A stretch of DNA of 64,000 bases from Gammaproteobacteria bacterium (GTDB lineage Bacteria > Pseudomonadota > Gammaproteobacteria > Pseudomonadales > Azotimanducaceae), in assembly GCA_026705345.1 (NCBI GenBank), contig JAPPAV010000063.1:1-64000 (forward strand), read 5' to 3'. How positions within the stretch are numbered: position 1 is the first letter of the stretch; each line of letters begins with the position of its first letter. The notes under the pieces were generated by a model. It saw nothing but the letters and a program-made list of their open reading frames with translations, was not told the DNA's origin and did no database searches. Below, in pieces: positions 41,001 to 51,100 of the stretch. The position numbers were made by a program, and so were the translations under genes.

Positions 41001-41409
41001 CGAGGGCCGCGGCCACCACCAGCACGATGGCGCCAAGACGCGCTCCGATCACCGGGATGTTCGAAACGGGCCGCGAGTCGAAAACCTCGCTGATCCGTTC
41101 CCGTTCGTCACGGCTGCGCAGGTCGAAGGCTAGGAACACGATGGCGGCCATGAAGAACCACAGCACGTAGCTCTTGAAATAGGCCGATGCGAATCGGGGC
41201 AGGAGGTCACCGGCGGACAGGAACCCGGTCGACACCGAACTATGCAGGTTGGAGTAGTAGCCGTACGCCATGCCCATGACGCCGAAACCGAGGCCGACGA
41301 ACACCCAGGTCCGCGCCAGCCGTCGCACCGACCTCAGTTCGGCTGCAGCGACCGCGAGCCAGTCGTTCAGGCCGCGCCGAAATCCGCTATCAGTGATCGG
41401 CAGACGCAT
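38020..41409 (-). CDS. Paralog A: ABC-2-like multi-TM domain + M1-like (no HEXXH) periplasmic domain + golvesin-like C-terminal domain
   Basis: MRLPITDSGFRRGLNDWLAVAAAELRSVRRLARTWVFVGLG...YVLWFFMAAIVFLAFDLRSRDERERISEVFDSRPVSN; PYPYDGFSVVEIPTYLRTYGGG; GKYRHTVAGSIPGDGSAVAIFAAELPEPGRWRLDYHVP...GEMVIADAIRWVPLD*. Confidence 0.8.
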   Translation of the reverse strand: MRLPITDSGFRRGLNDWLAVAAAELRSVRRLARTWVFVGLGFGVMGMAYGYYSNLHSSVSTGFLSAGDLLPRFASAYFKSYVLWFFMAAIVFLAFDLRSRDERERISEVFDSRPVSNIPVIGARLGAIVLVVAAALGGAILLIQTVGTLGRELGWRVDPLEPVATFTFLFVDAIPALFLWSAVVGFLAVGLRKRLATAIAALALLGLHMWSFALTPAYLLPAVSLIHIHDNLASDLAPRFAGAETYLMRGSLLLVAGALVVWAAALHERSDGRSPGRRLLIGVLLAGMGAGGMGVVVLHCVEDVRVREAWLASHQGIPSDRWPTVEHIRGTVAIDPGTALEFDIEMRLLAPADPTALVFSFNPGLAVAEVSLGNAEVPFTHSNGLLVVEPLQGLTKDSKTTLALVASGIPQANFAYLDSAVDWRRESSRNGILWLGTAGGIFGKRYVALMPGLRWLPVPGPNIDGVPRGHFPTVDLTVTAPDGWLVAGPGRRHRQDDGSYRFRPAAPVREVGLFASRFEPHAIEAAGVELELLLHPDHRRPLRHFADVADLIESRLERIFEEAVEMGIPYPYDGFSVVEIPTYLRTYGGGSRLDTAMALPGMLLLREHGFPYSDLGRFDSLPTGIPGGTEAFKVQRLETLFRTFIDPGSASRALARNLVGLQTTADGPGAQALDYVCEELGIEILNTTSSRVINPTIYTAHDFSADASFGSTVTQMVRGLRNQFQSETRRGFVTDQYVVPSMWERAASTSLVELDLESNPSQAIRAFGLRARAAVLSLFEGMGRSRSAAFLAELRRRHAGGTFDARDFNAAASAVGVDLSGLIGDWLNETALPGFMVSRARVVRIADDGEGRPRYETRFHVRNGEPVPGLVRVSHHQFFRQVPSDPIRIPGNAAVEVGIVTPRPPERLWLEPYLALNRLPVRIEFDRIEPSEDSPREPLVGSQPSAWTPASEGIVIDDLDAGFSVEDRADDTGRRIVAALIGLGRQREYDQGLPVATQRAGEWSRATIATGWGKYRHTVAGSIPGDGSAVAIFAAELPEPGRWRLDYHVPDRHGLALWGPWYGALGTLAMTVVADDLEVEIAYDGTSAEVGWNKIDEFEFVSTNVRLEVSNRTDGEMVIADAIRWVPLD

Positions 41410-44400
41410 CGGGGGCAGTCGCGTCCGTGCCATCCAGCGGTACCCAGCGGATCGCGTCGGCGATCACCATCCCACCGTCGGTTTGGCTGGAGATTTCCAG
41501 GCGAACCTGCGTGGAGGCGAGCTCGAATTCGGCGACCTTGTTCCAGCCGGTCCTTGCAATCGCGCCGTCGAACGGTAGCGGTGTCGTCTTGCCGTTGGCC
41601 AGTAGCTTCATGTTGAAGGTGCCGAGAGGCGGGTAGGAACGGCTTCCCGAGGGGCGGTTGGGGATCGGGCAAGTAGAAATCCAGCCGCCAACGGCCCGGG
41701 GCGGGAAGGTCCGCCGCGAACACGGCCACTTGGCTGCCGTCGCCAGCCGGGGCCCCCGCCGCCGTATGCCGGTACCTGCCCCAACTGGTCGGATAGGAGA
41801 CGCGGTACCACTCGCCGGGCGTAGTGGAATGGCCTGGCAATCCCTGGTCGAGGTCCGCAGTGTTTCCGCCGAACGTCTGCCGGGACCCGTCCGCGACCGG
41901 GTGCTGCCCGCCACGGCGTTCGACCGCGAACCCGGAGTCAAGATCGTCGACGACAACACCTTCGACGGGTGGCAGCCAGACGCTCGGCCGCGCACCGGTC
42001 AGCGGCCTCGGAACCTGTGGGCTCGTTTCGTTGACGATGTCGATCCAGACCATGGCGCGGTTCAGCGCGAGGTACGGTTCCAGCCAAAGTTGGGCTGGCG
42101 CGTCGTCGGTGACCATCCCGAGTTCCATGGTCGTGTTGCCCGGTATCTGGATCGGGTCGGTCACCGTGGCTGGGTAGTCGCCCGTCGAAAGCCGCACAAG
42201 GCCGGGAACCCCTTCGCCGTTCCGGACATGCACGAGCGTCTGGAAGCGCACGTTTCCTTCGCGGTCGGCGATTTCGGAAACTCCCGCGTGGGATGTCACG
42301 AATCCGGGCAGTGCGACCTCGCTGATCCAGTCCCCGAGCAACGCCCCAAGGTCGATTCCGGCCTGGGCTGCGGCGTCGTCGAAGTCATCTGCGTCGAATG
42401 CCGCACCGGTGTGCCGGTTGCGTAGCGCCGCCAGGAATCTCGCCGTCGACTGGCGCCCAACGCTGTCGCCGATGGACCGAAACGCGGCCTCGACGCGCAA
42501 CGAGCGTGCCTCGACGGCGGTCCCGGGTTCACGTCGCATATCGAGATCCGCAAGCGACGCCCCGAGCAGACGTTCCCACGTGTTGGGGCGGCCGGGGAAG
42601 GGCAAGGTCGAACCGAATCCCGGGAGATAGGTTGGGGTCGATGCCGACAGAAAGCGAACCATGGGCATGAGGCGGATCCCGATGTCGTCTTCGACGTCGA
42701 ACCAATACACGCTGTAGGCGCGCGAGAACGGGATGCTGTCGTCGTCTAGCAATGATGCGGCAAGTTCCTCGACGATCTCGTCGAGGGCACTCGCCCCGGG
42801 GCCCATCGCGTGGGTATGGACCGTGGTGAGATTGCGGCCCACGCTCTCGGCCGCGTTGGCGCCCGGGTTTGGCGTGTGGAACCAGCCCTGGAGGATCACC
42901 CACTTCAGTTGTGCCAAGGACTCCGGATCGCTGGGAAAGGCGGGGTCGTCGTCGAACCTGAAGTTGGCGTACGGGAAGCCGTGCTCTTTCAGCAACAGCA
43001 CCCCCGGCAGTTCCATCACGGAGTCGAGTGCCCATCCCCCGCCGTACTCGCGCAGGTGCGTTGGAACCTCGACCAGACTGTAACCGTCGTAGGGGTAGGG
43101 GATGCCAAGCTCCTCCGCCTGCCCGAGCAACTCGGTGAGGCGTGACTCGAGCCGTTCGCGGGTGTCCGCCAGGGCGGCCACGGTGCCCAAATGGTCGGGG
43201 TGGAACAGGAGTTCGAGATCGACGCCCGCAATCCGGACCGCACGTCGTTCGAAACGTCCGGCAATGATCGCGGTCTCCGGCACGGGCGCGCCAGGACGGA
43301 ATCTAAACCGGCCTGCATCATCGGCTTCTCGACGTCCGGGTCCTGCGACCAGCCAGCCGTCGGGCACGGCCACGGACAGGTCAATGGTCGGCAGGTTGCC
43401 GCGCGATCCTCCATCGAGATTGGGACCGGGCACCGGCAGCCAGCGCAGTGCCGGCATGAGTGCGACGTAGCGCGAGGCGAAAACGCCCGCCGACGTGCCG
43501 AGCCGCAGGATCTGGTTGCGCACCGTCTTGACCCGCCAGTCGATGGTGCTGTCGAGGTAGGCGAAATCGGCATCGGGCAACCCTTCGGCCTGCACCGCCA
43601 AGGTCACCGGCGATCCTGCGGCGAGTGGCTCGGGCAGTTCGACGTTCAGCAGCCCGAGTTCGTGGGCATACGGCGTTGCCTCGTTGTCCACCCGCAATGC
43701 CGCGACTTTGAGCCCGGGGTTGAAGCTGAAGACGAGAGCGGGCAGGTCGATGTGGGGCGGTGCGGTGAGTTGCATTTCGAGGTCGAGACCGAGCTCCCGA
43801 CCGGGATTGATGTGCACAACGCCGCTGACGTGCCGCACTAGCGGGATCGGGGAGTTCCGCATTTGTTCGTGAGCCGCCAGCCAGGTGGCTCGCAAGTCGA
43901 GGTCGTCGATGCACCGTAGCGCCACGGTGCCGATGCCGCCGAACCCGAGGACGACCAACAACGCGCCGAATAGCCCTCGAGTCGTTCGGGAAACGCCGTC
44001 GGGACGCCCATGCAATGCCGCCGTCCATACCAGTAACCCGCCGCCAACCAGGATCAGCGAACCCCGGTGCAGATACGTTTGCGCGTCCGCGAACCGGGGC
44101 GCCAGGTCCGATGCCCAGTTGTCGTGGATGTGGAGTAGCGAGACGGCTGGCAACAGGTACACGGGAACGTGCGCCTCCGCCCACATGTGCAAGCCGAGCA
44201 TTGGCAATGCGACGATGGCGACGACGAGCCGGTTGCCAAGGACGGCAACGAGCAGCAGTACCATGGCGCACCACGCCACCAAGGCCGGAATAGCATCCAC
44301 AAGAAGGAAGGTGAGCATCGCCACGGGTTCGATGGGGTAGACGGCCCACCCGATTGCGCCGCCGACGGTGGCGGCGACCTGGAGCAGGACCGACACGGCG

Positions 44401-44804
44401 AAGAGCGCCGCCAGGGTCGCCACCGCCACACCGCAAAGCCGCCCGGCGAACAGGCCCAGATTCGACACCGGGCGCGAATCTAAGGCTTCGCGAATTCCGC
44501 TCTGCTCGTCCCGGTGACGGGTGTCGAACGCCAGGGATACAACGGCGGCCATGAACAACCAGAGCACGTAGTTGTTGATGTCGGCCCACGCAAACCGGGG
44601 CAGCAATTCGATCCGAGAGACGGACCCCGGGAAGCTGTGGTGGGAGTACGAGTGGAAGTAGAACGCCGATCCCACCAAGCCGGCGGCAAGCGCCACGATC
44701 ACCCAGGTTCGAGCAAGGCGCCGCAAGGTTCGGAGTTCGGCCAACGCGATGGCGAGCGATCCGCTGAGACTTCGCGTTCGACTCAATTCGATCATCGGCG
44801 TCAC
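41390..44804 (-). CDS. Paralog B of the same family; apparent frameshift near 41636-41668
   Basis: Main frame matches A/C/D until ...GRWRLDFYLPDPQPPLG, then homology resumes in another frame: YPPLGTFNMKLLANGKTTPLPFDGAIARTGWNKVAEFELASTQVRLEISSQTDGGMVIADAIRWVPLD...* ending at 41390. Confidence 0.75.
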
Positions 44805-44813
44805 TTGAACCGG

Positions 44814-47800
44814 CTAGTCCAGCGGTACCCAGCGGATCGCGTCGGCGATTACCATCTCGCCGTCAGTCCGGTTGGAAATCTCGAGACGCACCTCGTGCGT
44901 AGTGAATTCGAACTCGCCGATCTTGTTCCACCCCGTGTCCGCCGCGGCGCCGTCGAAGTCGACACGCGTCGGCTTGCCATCCGCGACGAGTGTCATGTCG
45001 AAGGAGCCCAGCGTGCCGTACATGGTCGTCGTACCCCATCCCATGTGCGCTTCCCGTTTCGGCACATGGAAGTCCAGCCGCCATCGGCCGGGCGTCGGCA
45101 ATCGGGCGCTGAAGGCCGCCACCTCGCTACCGTCGCCACTACGTGCCCCCGCCACCGTACGGCGATACTTGCCCCAGCCCGACAGGATACTGGCGCGGGT
45201 CCATTCGCCCGGTTCCCGATCCCACGCCGGTAGCCCTTGATCGAATTCGCGGGTGTCCGGTCCCGTCGATGCCGTTCCGCCGAGTCGCGTGTCCTCGCGA
45301 CGGCGCTCTACGGAAAAACCGGGATCGAGGTCGTCGATCACGATCCCCACCGGTGTTGCGGGCAACCACGTGCTCGATCGTGCGCCGACGAAGGGCTCGC
45401 GGGTCGCGAGATCGTGCTCGTCGAAGGCTCCCAGGTCGATCAGGAGGGGGATGCGGTTCAGAGCGAGGTACGGCTCGAGCAGGACAGTCTGCGGCGATTC
45501 GGCGCTCAGTATGCCGATTTCAACGGTGGTGTTGCCATCGAGGCGGGCCGGCTCGCTGCGAGGATTCTGCGGACCGATGCCCAAGGAAAGGCGAACGAGA
45601 CCCGGTGTCGGCTCGTCGTTCCTGACGTGCACGCGGATCTCGTATTGCGGTTGCGCATCGGCTTGCCGGGCGACGCGCTGGACTTCGGCGCGGGATGCGA
45701 CGAAACCGGGCAGCGCGGTGTCGTTCAGCCAGTCGCCGACCAACCGCTCGATATCGACACCCGTTGCCCCGACGGCTGCTGCGAATGCGGCCGCGTCGTA
45801 GGTGCTATCGCCACGACCGCGCAGGGTCGCCAGCAGCGTGGCGGTGCGATCCCTTCCCAGCCCGTCGGCAATCGAATGCGCGACGGCTTTGGCGCGCAAC
45901 GCGAACGCACCGATGGCCCGCCGGGGGTCCGTGCCGAAGTCCATCTCGGCGAGGGACGCGCCGAGTGCCCGCTCCCAAACCGACGATTGGGCAACGAAGG
46001 CCGGGCGGAATCCGGTCCAATCGCTGCTATCGCTCGCGAGTCCGTCGATCATCTGCACGACGGTGGCACCGAAACCGGCATCCGCGTTCGCCAAGTGCGC
46101 CGTGTACATCGATGGGTTGGCGAGCCTCAACGTGTTGGGGTTCCTGAAGAGTTCGCGAGCGAGTTCCTCGCCAACGTAGTCCAGCGCGTGTGCGCCGGGG
46201 CCGTCTGCTGCGCTGGCGAAACTCACGAGATTTCGAGACCACGCGCGTAATGCGCTGCCGCTCGTGAAATCGTTCGAGAACATCCATTCGAGCCGCTGGA
46301 TCTTCACCGCGTCCAATCCGCCGGGGTAGTTGGCGAACTGGCTTGGATCGTTGTAGAGCTGGACGTTGGCGTACGGGAAACCGTGTTCCTTGATGAGCAG
46401 GAGGCCGGGCAATGCCGATGTCGTGTCGAGCCAATGGCCGCCGCCGTATTCGCGCAGGTGGGCGGGGACCTCGACGACGCTGAAGCCCGTGTACGGATAG
46501 GGGATTCCAAACGCTTCTGCATCGCGGAAGATCTGTTCGAGGCGCGACCGCAAACGCTCGGTCACGTTCGCGTAGTAGTCGAGGTTGCGCAGATGGGCCG
46601 GGTGGAGCAGGAGCTCGAGCTCGACGCCGTCCACCTCCATGGCGCGGCGTTCGAAGCGCGCCGCGAAGAGCCCCAGCTTCGGCACGCCCGCCCCCGGGCG
46701 GAATCGGTACCGGCCGGTACCGAGCGTTTCGCGCCGGCCGGGTGCCGCGACGAGCCACCCCCCGGGGACGTCGACGGTCAGTTCGACCGTCGGAGCGTGC
46801 CCGCGGGATGCGTCGTCGAGGTTCGCGCCGGGGACGGGTAGCCAGCGTATTGCGGGCATCAGGGCAACGTAGTCGTTTTCGAAGATTCCGCCCGCGGTAC
46901 CCAGCCAGAGAATCGCGTTGCGGCTCGACTCGCGACGCCAGTCGACGACGCTGTCCAGGTAGGCGAAGTCCGGGTCGGGGATGCCCGAGGCTTGCAGGGT
47001 CAACCTGACCTCGGTTCCCGACGCCAACGGTGCGCCCGGTCGCACTCGGAGCACGCCGTCCTCGTGCTGGAACGACGTCGCGATGTCGTCGAGGCGCAGA
47101 CCGGCGACTTCGAGACCGGGGTTGAAGCTGAAGAGAAGCGTGGATAGATCCTCTGGTGCTTGCACCGACATCTCGAGATCGAGGCGCAGGTTTTGCCCCG
47201 GGTCGATGGCGACGCTAGCCGCCAGGTGCTCGATTCGAGGCACGGGTTCGTTGGCTGACGCTTGGTGGGCGGCGAGCCAAGCGTCACGCAACTGAATCCG
47301 GTCGATGCAGCCCACGACCACAGTCCCGATGCCGAGCGCCCCGAGCGCCGCTGGCAGGATACCGAGCAGCAACCGCGAGTTGCGCGAACGCCCGTCGGGT
47401 CGCGGGTACAGCGCGGCGGTCCAGATCGTAAAGCCAGCCGCGAGCACGAGCATGGAAGCCCGGTACAGGAAGGTCGCCAGGTCGGGCAGGCGAGGTGCCA
47501 AGTCCGAAGCCCAGTTGTCGTGGATATAGAGGAGCGACACGGCGGGAAGCAGGTAGCCGGGCACTTGCGCGAAGGTCCACATGTGGACGCCGATCAAACC
47601 GAGCGCCGCGACGGCGACGGCCAGCCGATTGCGCAGACCGGCGGCGATTGCGAACACGATGCCGCACCAGAGGATCAACCCGGGTACGGCGTCCAGGAAG
47701 AAGAACACGAACGTCGCCACCGGTTCGATGGGATCGACCCCCCATCCAACCGCCCGCCCGATCGTTCCCATGGCCTGGATCAGGAGCAAGACACCGAAAA

Positions 47801-48188
47801 GGGGCAGACAGATGGCGAGCACGACGGCGCAGAGCCGACCGCCGACCAATGCCATGTTGGAGAGGGGTCGCGAGTCCACCGTCTCCGCGACCCGTTCGCG
47901 TTGGTCCCGGTGGCGCAGGTCGAAGGCGAGGAAGACCATTGCCGCCATGAAGAACCACAGCACGTAGCTGTTGAAATACGCGGTCGTGAACCGCGGCAGT
48001 GCGTTTCCGACGTTCAAGGAGGAGAACGACGACGTCGCGTGCAGATAGGAGTAGTACCAATAGGCCGTGCCGACGACGACGATGCCGAGGGCCAGGAAAA
48101 CCCACGTGCGCACAAGCCGGCGCAGAGTGCGCAGTTCGGCGAGGGCGACCGCGAGCCATTCGAACAATCCGGGCGGGAGTGAACGCAT
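44814..48188 (-). CDS. Paralog C of the same family
   Basis: MRSLPPGLFEWLAVALAELRTLRRLVRTWVFLALG...HDNWASDLAPRLPD...PYPYTGFSVVEVPAHLREYGGGHWLD...GEMVIADAIRWVPLD*. Confidence 0.8.
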   Translation of the reverse strand: MRSLPPGLFEWLAVALAELRTLRRLVRTWVFLALGIVVVGTAYWYYSYLHATSSFSSLNVGNALPRFTTAYFNSYVLWFFMAAMVFLAFDLRHRDQRERVAETVDSRPLSNMALVGGRLCAVVLAICLPLFGVLLLIQAMGTIGRAVGWGVDPIEPVATFVFFFLDAVPGLILWCGIVFAIAAGLRNRLAVAVAALGLIGVHMWTFAQVPGYLLPAVSLLYIHDNWASDLAPRLPDLATFLYRASMLVLAAGFTIWTAALYPRPDGRSRNSRLLLGILPAALGALGIGTVVVGCIDRIQLRDAWLAAHQASANEPVPRIEHLAASVAIDPGQNLRLDLEMSVQAPEDLSTLLFSFNPGLEVAGLRLDDIATSFQHEDGVLRVRPGAPLASGTEVRLTLQASGIPDPDFAYLDSVVDWRRESSRNAILWLGTAGGIFENDYVALMPAIRWLPVPGANLDDASRGHAPTVELTVDVPGGWLVAAPGRRETLGTGRYRFRPGAGVPKLGLFAARFERRAMEVDGVELELLLHPAHLRNLDYYANVTERLRSRLEQIFRDAEAFGIPYPYTGFSVVEVPAHLREYGGGHWLDTTSALPGLLLIKEHGFPYANVQLYNDPSQFANYPGGLDAVKIQRLEWMFSNDFTSGSALRAWSRNLVSFASAADGPGAHALDYVGEELARELFRNPNTLRLANPSMYTAHLANADAGFGATVVQMIDGLASDSSDWTGFRPAFVAQSSVWERALGASLAEMDFGTDPRRAIGAFALRAKAVAHSIADGLGRDRTATLLATLRGRGDSTYDAAAFAAAVGATGVDIERLVGDWLNDTALPGFVASRAEVQRVARQADAQPQYEIRVHVRNDEPTPGLVRLSLGIGPQNPRSEPARLDGNTTVEIGILSAESPQTVLLEPYLALNRIPLLIDLGAFDEHDLATREPFVGARSSTWLPATPVGIVIDDLDPGFSVERRREDTRLGGTASTGPDTREFDQGLPAWDREPGEWTRASILSGWGKYRRTVAGARSGDGSEVAAFSARLPTPGRWRLDFHVPKREAHMGWGTTTMYGTLGSFDMTLVADGKPTRVDFDGAAADTGWNKIGEFEFTTHEVRLEISNRTDGEMVIADAIRWVPLD

Positions 48189-48194
48189 CGCCGA

Positions 48195-51100
48195 TCAGTC
48201 CAGCGGCGCCCAACGGATCGCATCCGCGATCACCATTTCGCCGTCGGTTCGGCTGGAGATCTCGAGTCGCACCGTGGTCGAGCCGAATTCGAACTCGCCG
48301 ACCTTGTTCCAGCCGGGTTCAGCCGCCGCGCCGTCGAAGGTGATGGGAGTCCTCTTCCCATCCGCGACGAGAGTCATGCCGTAGGAACCGAGCGAGCCGT
48401 AGGCCCGGGGCACGCCTTGGACGTCGGGTGCCGGATTCGGCAGGTGGTAGCCCAGTTGCCAACGGCCCGGCTGGGGCAACTCGGCTGCGAACACCGCAAC
48501 TTGAGATCCGTCGCCCGCGACGGCTCCAGCGACGGTGTGCCGGTACTTGCCCCAGCTCGAACCGAGCGTGGTTCGACTCCACTCGCCCGGTGTGCGCGTA
48601 TATGTCGGCAATCCCTGGTCGAGTTGCCGTTGATCGGGGCCTGCGTCAGCCGCATGCCAGGGCTTGAGATTGGCTGGATCGCCGCGTGTCTCAACCGTGA
48701 ATCCGCCGTCGAGGTCGTCGATGACGATGCCCCGAGGGTGCTCGGGCATCCAGGAACTGGGCTCGACACCGACAAACGGTTCGCGATCCAACGGGTTTTC
48801 TTCGTCGATGTCGTCATCGAGTGCAACCGGCACGCTCGTACGGTTCCGCGATAGGTACGGTTCCACCCAAAGCCGAATCGGCGGTCTCGCGGTTACCACT
48901 CCGATGTCCACCGACGTGTTACCGGGGATACGGATTGGCTCGGTCGAACGCCCCGTGAAACGAGGCGTCACGCGGATCAACCCGGCGACCGGCTCGTCGT
49001 TGCGAACGCTGACACGCGTCTCGTAGCGGGGCGCGCCGTCGTCGTCGGCGACGCGAACCGTCTGGGCGGGAGACGCGATGAAGCCCGGCAGCGCGGCGTC
49101 GTTTAGCCAGTCGCCGAGCAGGCGGTCGGGGTCGGCGCCGACCTCGGCGAGCGCTGCCGCGAGATCGTCAGCGTCGTACGCGGCACCGGTGTGGTGGTGG
49201 CGCAGTGTGGCCAGCAGCATGGCGGTACGCTCGTGGCCGAGACTGTCGAGGATGGCGTTGGCCGCGGCATCGCCGCGCAGCGTGTGCGCCTCCATCGCCC
49301 GTCTCGGATCCCGTTCCATGTCCATACCCGTAAGGGATGCTCCGATAACGCGTTGCCACACCAGGGGGTCTGAGTAGTCCAGCGAGTAGCGGAAGCCATT
49401 CCAGTCGGGTGACACGGGCGCGAGCAACGTCTCCGCCATTCCGGTCACAGTGACACCGAACCCGGCTTCGATGTCCCGGACGTGCGCGGTGAAGCTGCCA
49501 TCGATCGGCAGCACCAAGCTGGGATTGGCCAACAGCGCCTGGCCCAGTTTCTGACAGACGTGGTCCAACGCAAGGGCGCCAGGGCCGGAAGCGGACGTCT
49601 GGAAGGAAACCAGATTCCGGGCGACCCCCCTGAGCACGTGCGAGCTGTTCTCATCCATGCTCAATCCCAATTCCACCATCATCGCCAGCATCTCCGGTGT
49701 ACCTCGGTCACCGAACCGGGCGAAATTCACGTAAGGAAAGCCCGGTTCCTTCAGCAACAGCATGCCGGGCAATTCCAAGACGGTATCGAGCCGCCATCCG
49801 CCACCGTACGCCTGCAGGTGCGCGGGCACCTCAACCACCGAGAAGCCGTCGTAGGGATAGGCGATGCCAAGATGGGCTGGCTCGTTGACGAGCGACGCGA
49901 GGCGGGATCGGAGCGGTTCCACGATGTCGGCCAACACCCGGAGGTTCTTCAAGTGTCCGGGATGGAGCAGAACCTCGAACTCGACGTCCTCGAGTTCGAT
50001 CATGCGCCGCTCGAAACGTGCCGCCAGTAGGGCCACCTGGGACACGGGCGCCGGTGGACGGAAGCGAAACCGGCCGTCGGCGTTGGCCACACGCCGCCCC
50101 GGGCCCGCGACCAGCCAGCCGTCCGGAACGTCAACCGTTAGATCGATGGTCGGAAAGTGGCCTTGGGATGCCCCGGTGAGATTCGGTCCGGGCGCGGGCA
50201 GCCAACGCAGACCCGGCATCAAGGCGACATAGCGCCGCTCGAATATGCTGGCTGCCGTCCCGAGCCAGAGAATCTGGTTTCGAGCCAACTCGGCCCGCCA
50301 ATCGACGGCGCTGTCGAGATAGGCGAAGTCCGGGTCGGGTATGCCGCTCGCACTCAGTTTCAGCGAGGCCGGTGATCCACTGGAGAGCGGCATGGTGGGC
50401 TCGACCGTCAACAGGCCCGACTCGTGCCGGAAGGGCGTCTCCCGATCGTCGAGCCACAGCGCCGCGACGCGAAGACCGGGATTGAAGCTGAACAAGAGGA
50501 CGTCGAGGTCTTGCTGCGACGGCGTCTCGATCAGCAATTCGAGATCGAGGCGCAACTCCCGGCCTGGATCGATGTCGACGTCCCCCGCGACGTGCCGCAG
50601 CAACGGGATCGCCTGGCCAGAGGCTGCTTCGTGTGCGACGAGCCAGGTACCGCGCAACTGGAACTGGTCCACGCATCGTGCAACCACGGTGGCGAATCCG
50701 GCGACGCCGAGGATTGCGAACACAGCACCCGACAACCAACGCCGTCGGCTCGAACCCCCGTCCGGGCGTCTATAGGACGCGGCTGCCCACGCCACGAAAG
50801 CCGCTGCAAGTAGGAGCATCGACGTGCGCTGCAGCACCGTTGGCGCTTCGGGAAATCGTGGCGCCAGGTCCGATGCCCAGTTGTCGTGGATGTAGTGCAG
50901 CGAGACGGCGGGAAGCAGATAGGCGGGAACGAACGCGTAGCACCACATGTGCGCCCCGAGCAACGCTAACGCGGTTACGGCGACAACCAGGCGATTGGGC
51001 ACCACGACGGCGAGGAACGCCACGATGGCGCCCCACAGTGTCAACGCCGGGATGCTGTCGACCAACAGCAACATCGCCGCCATCACGCCTTCGAGCGGGT

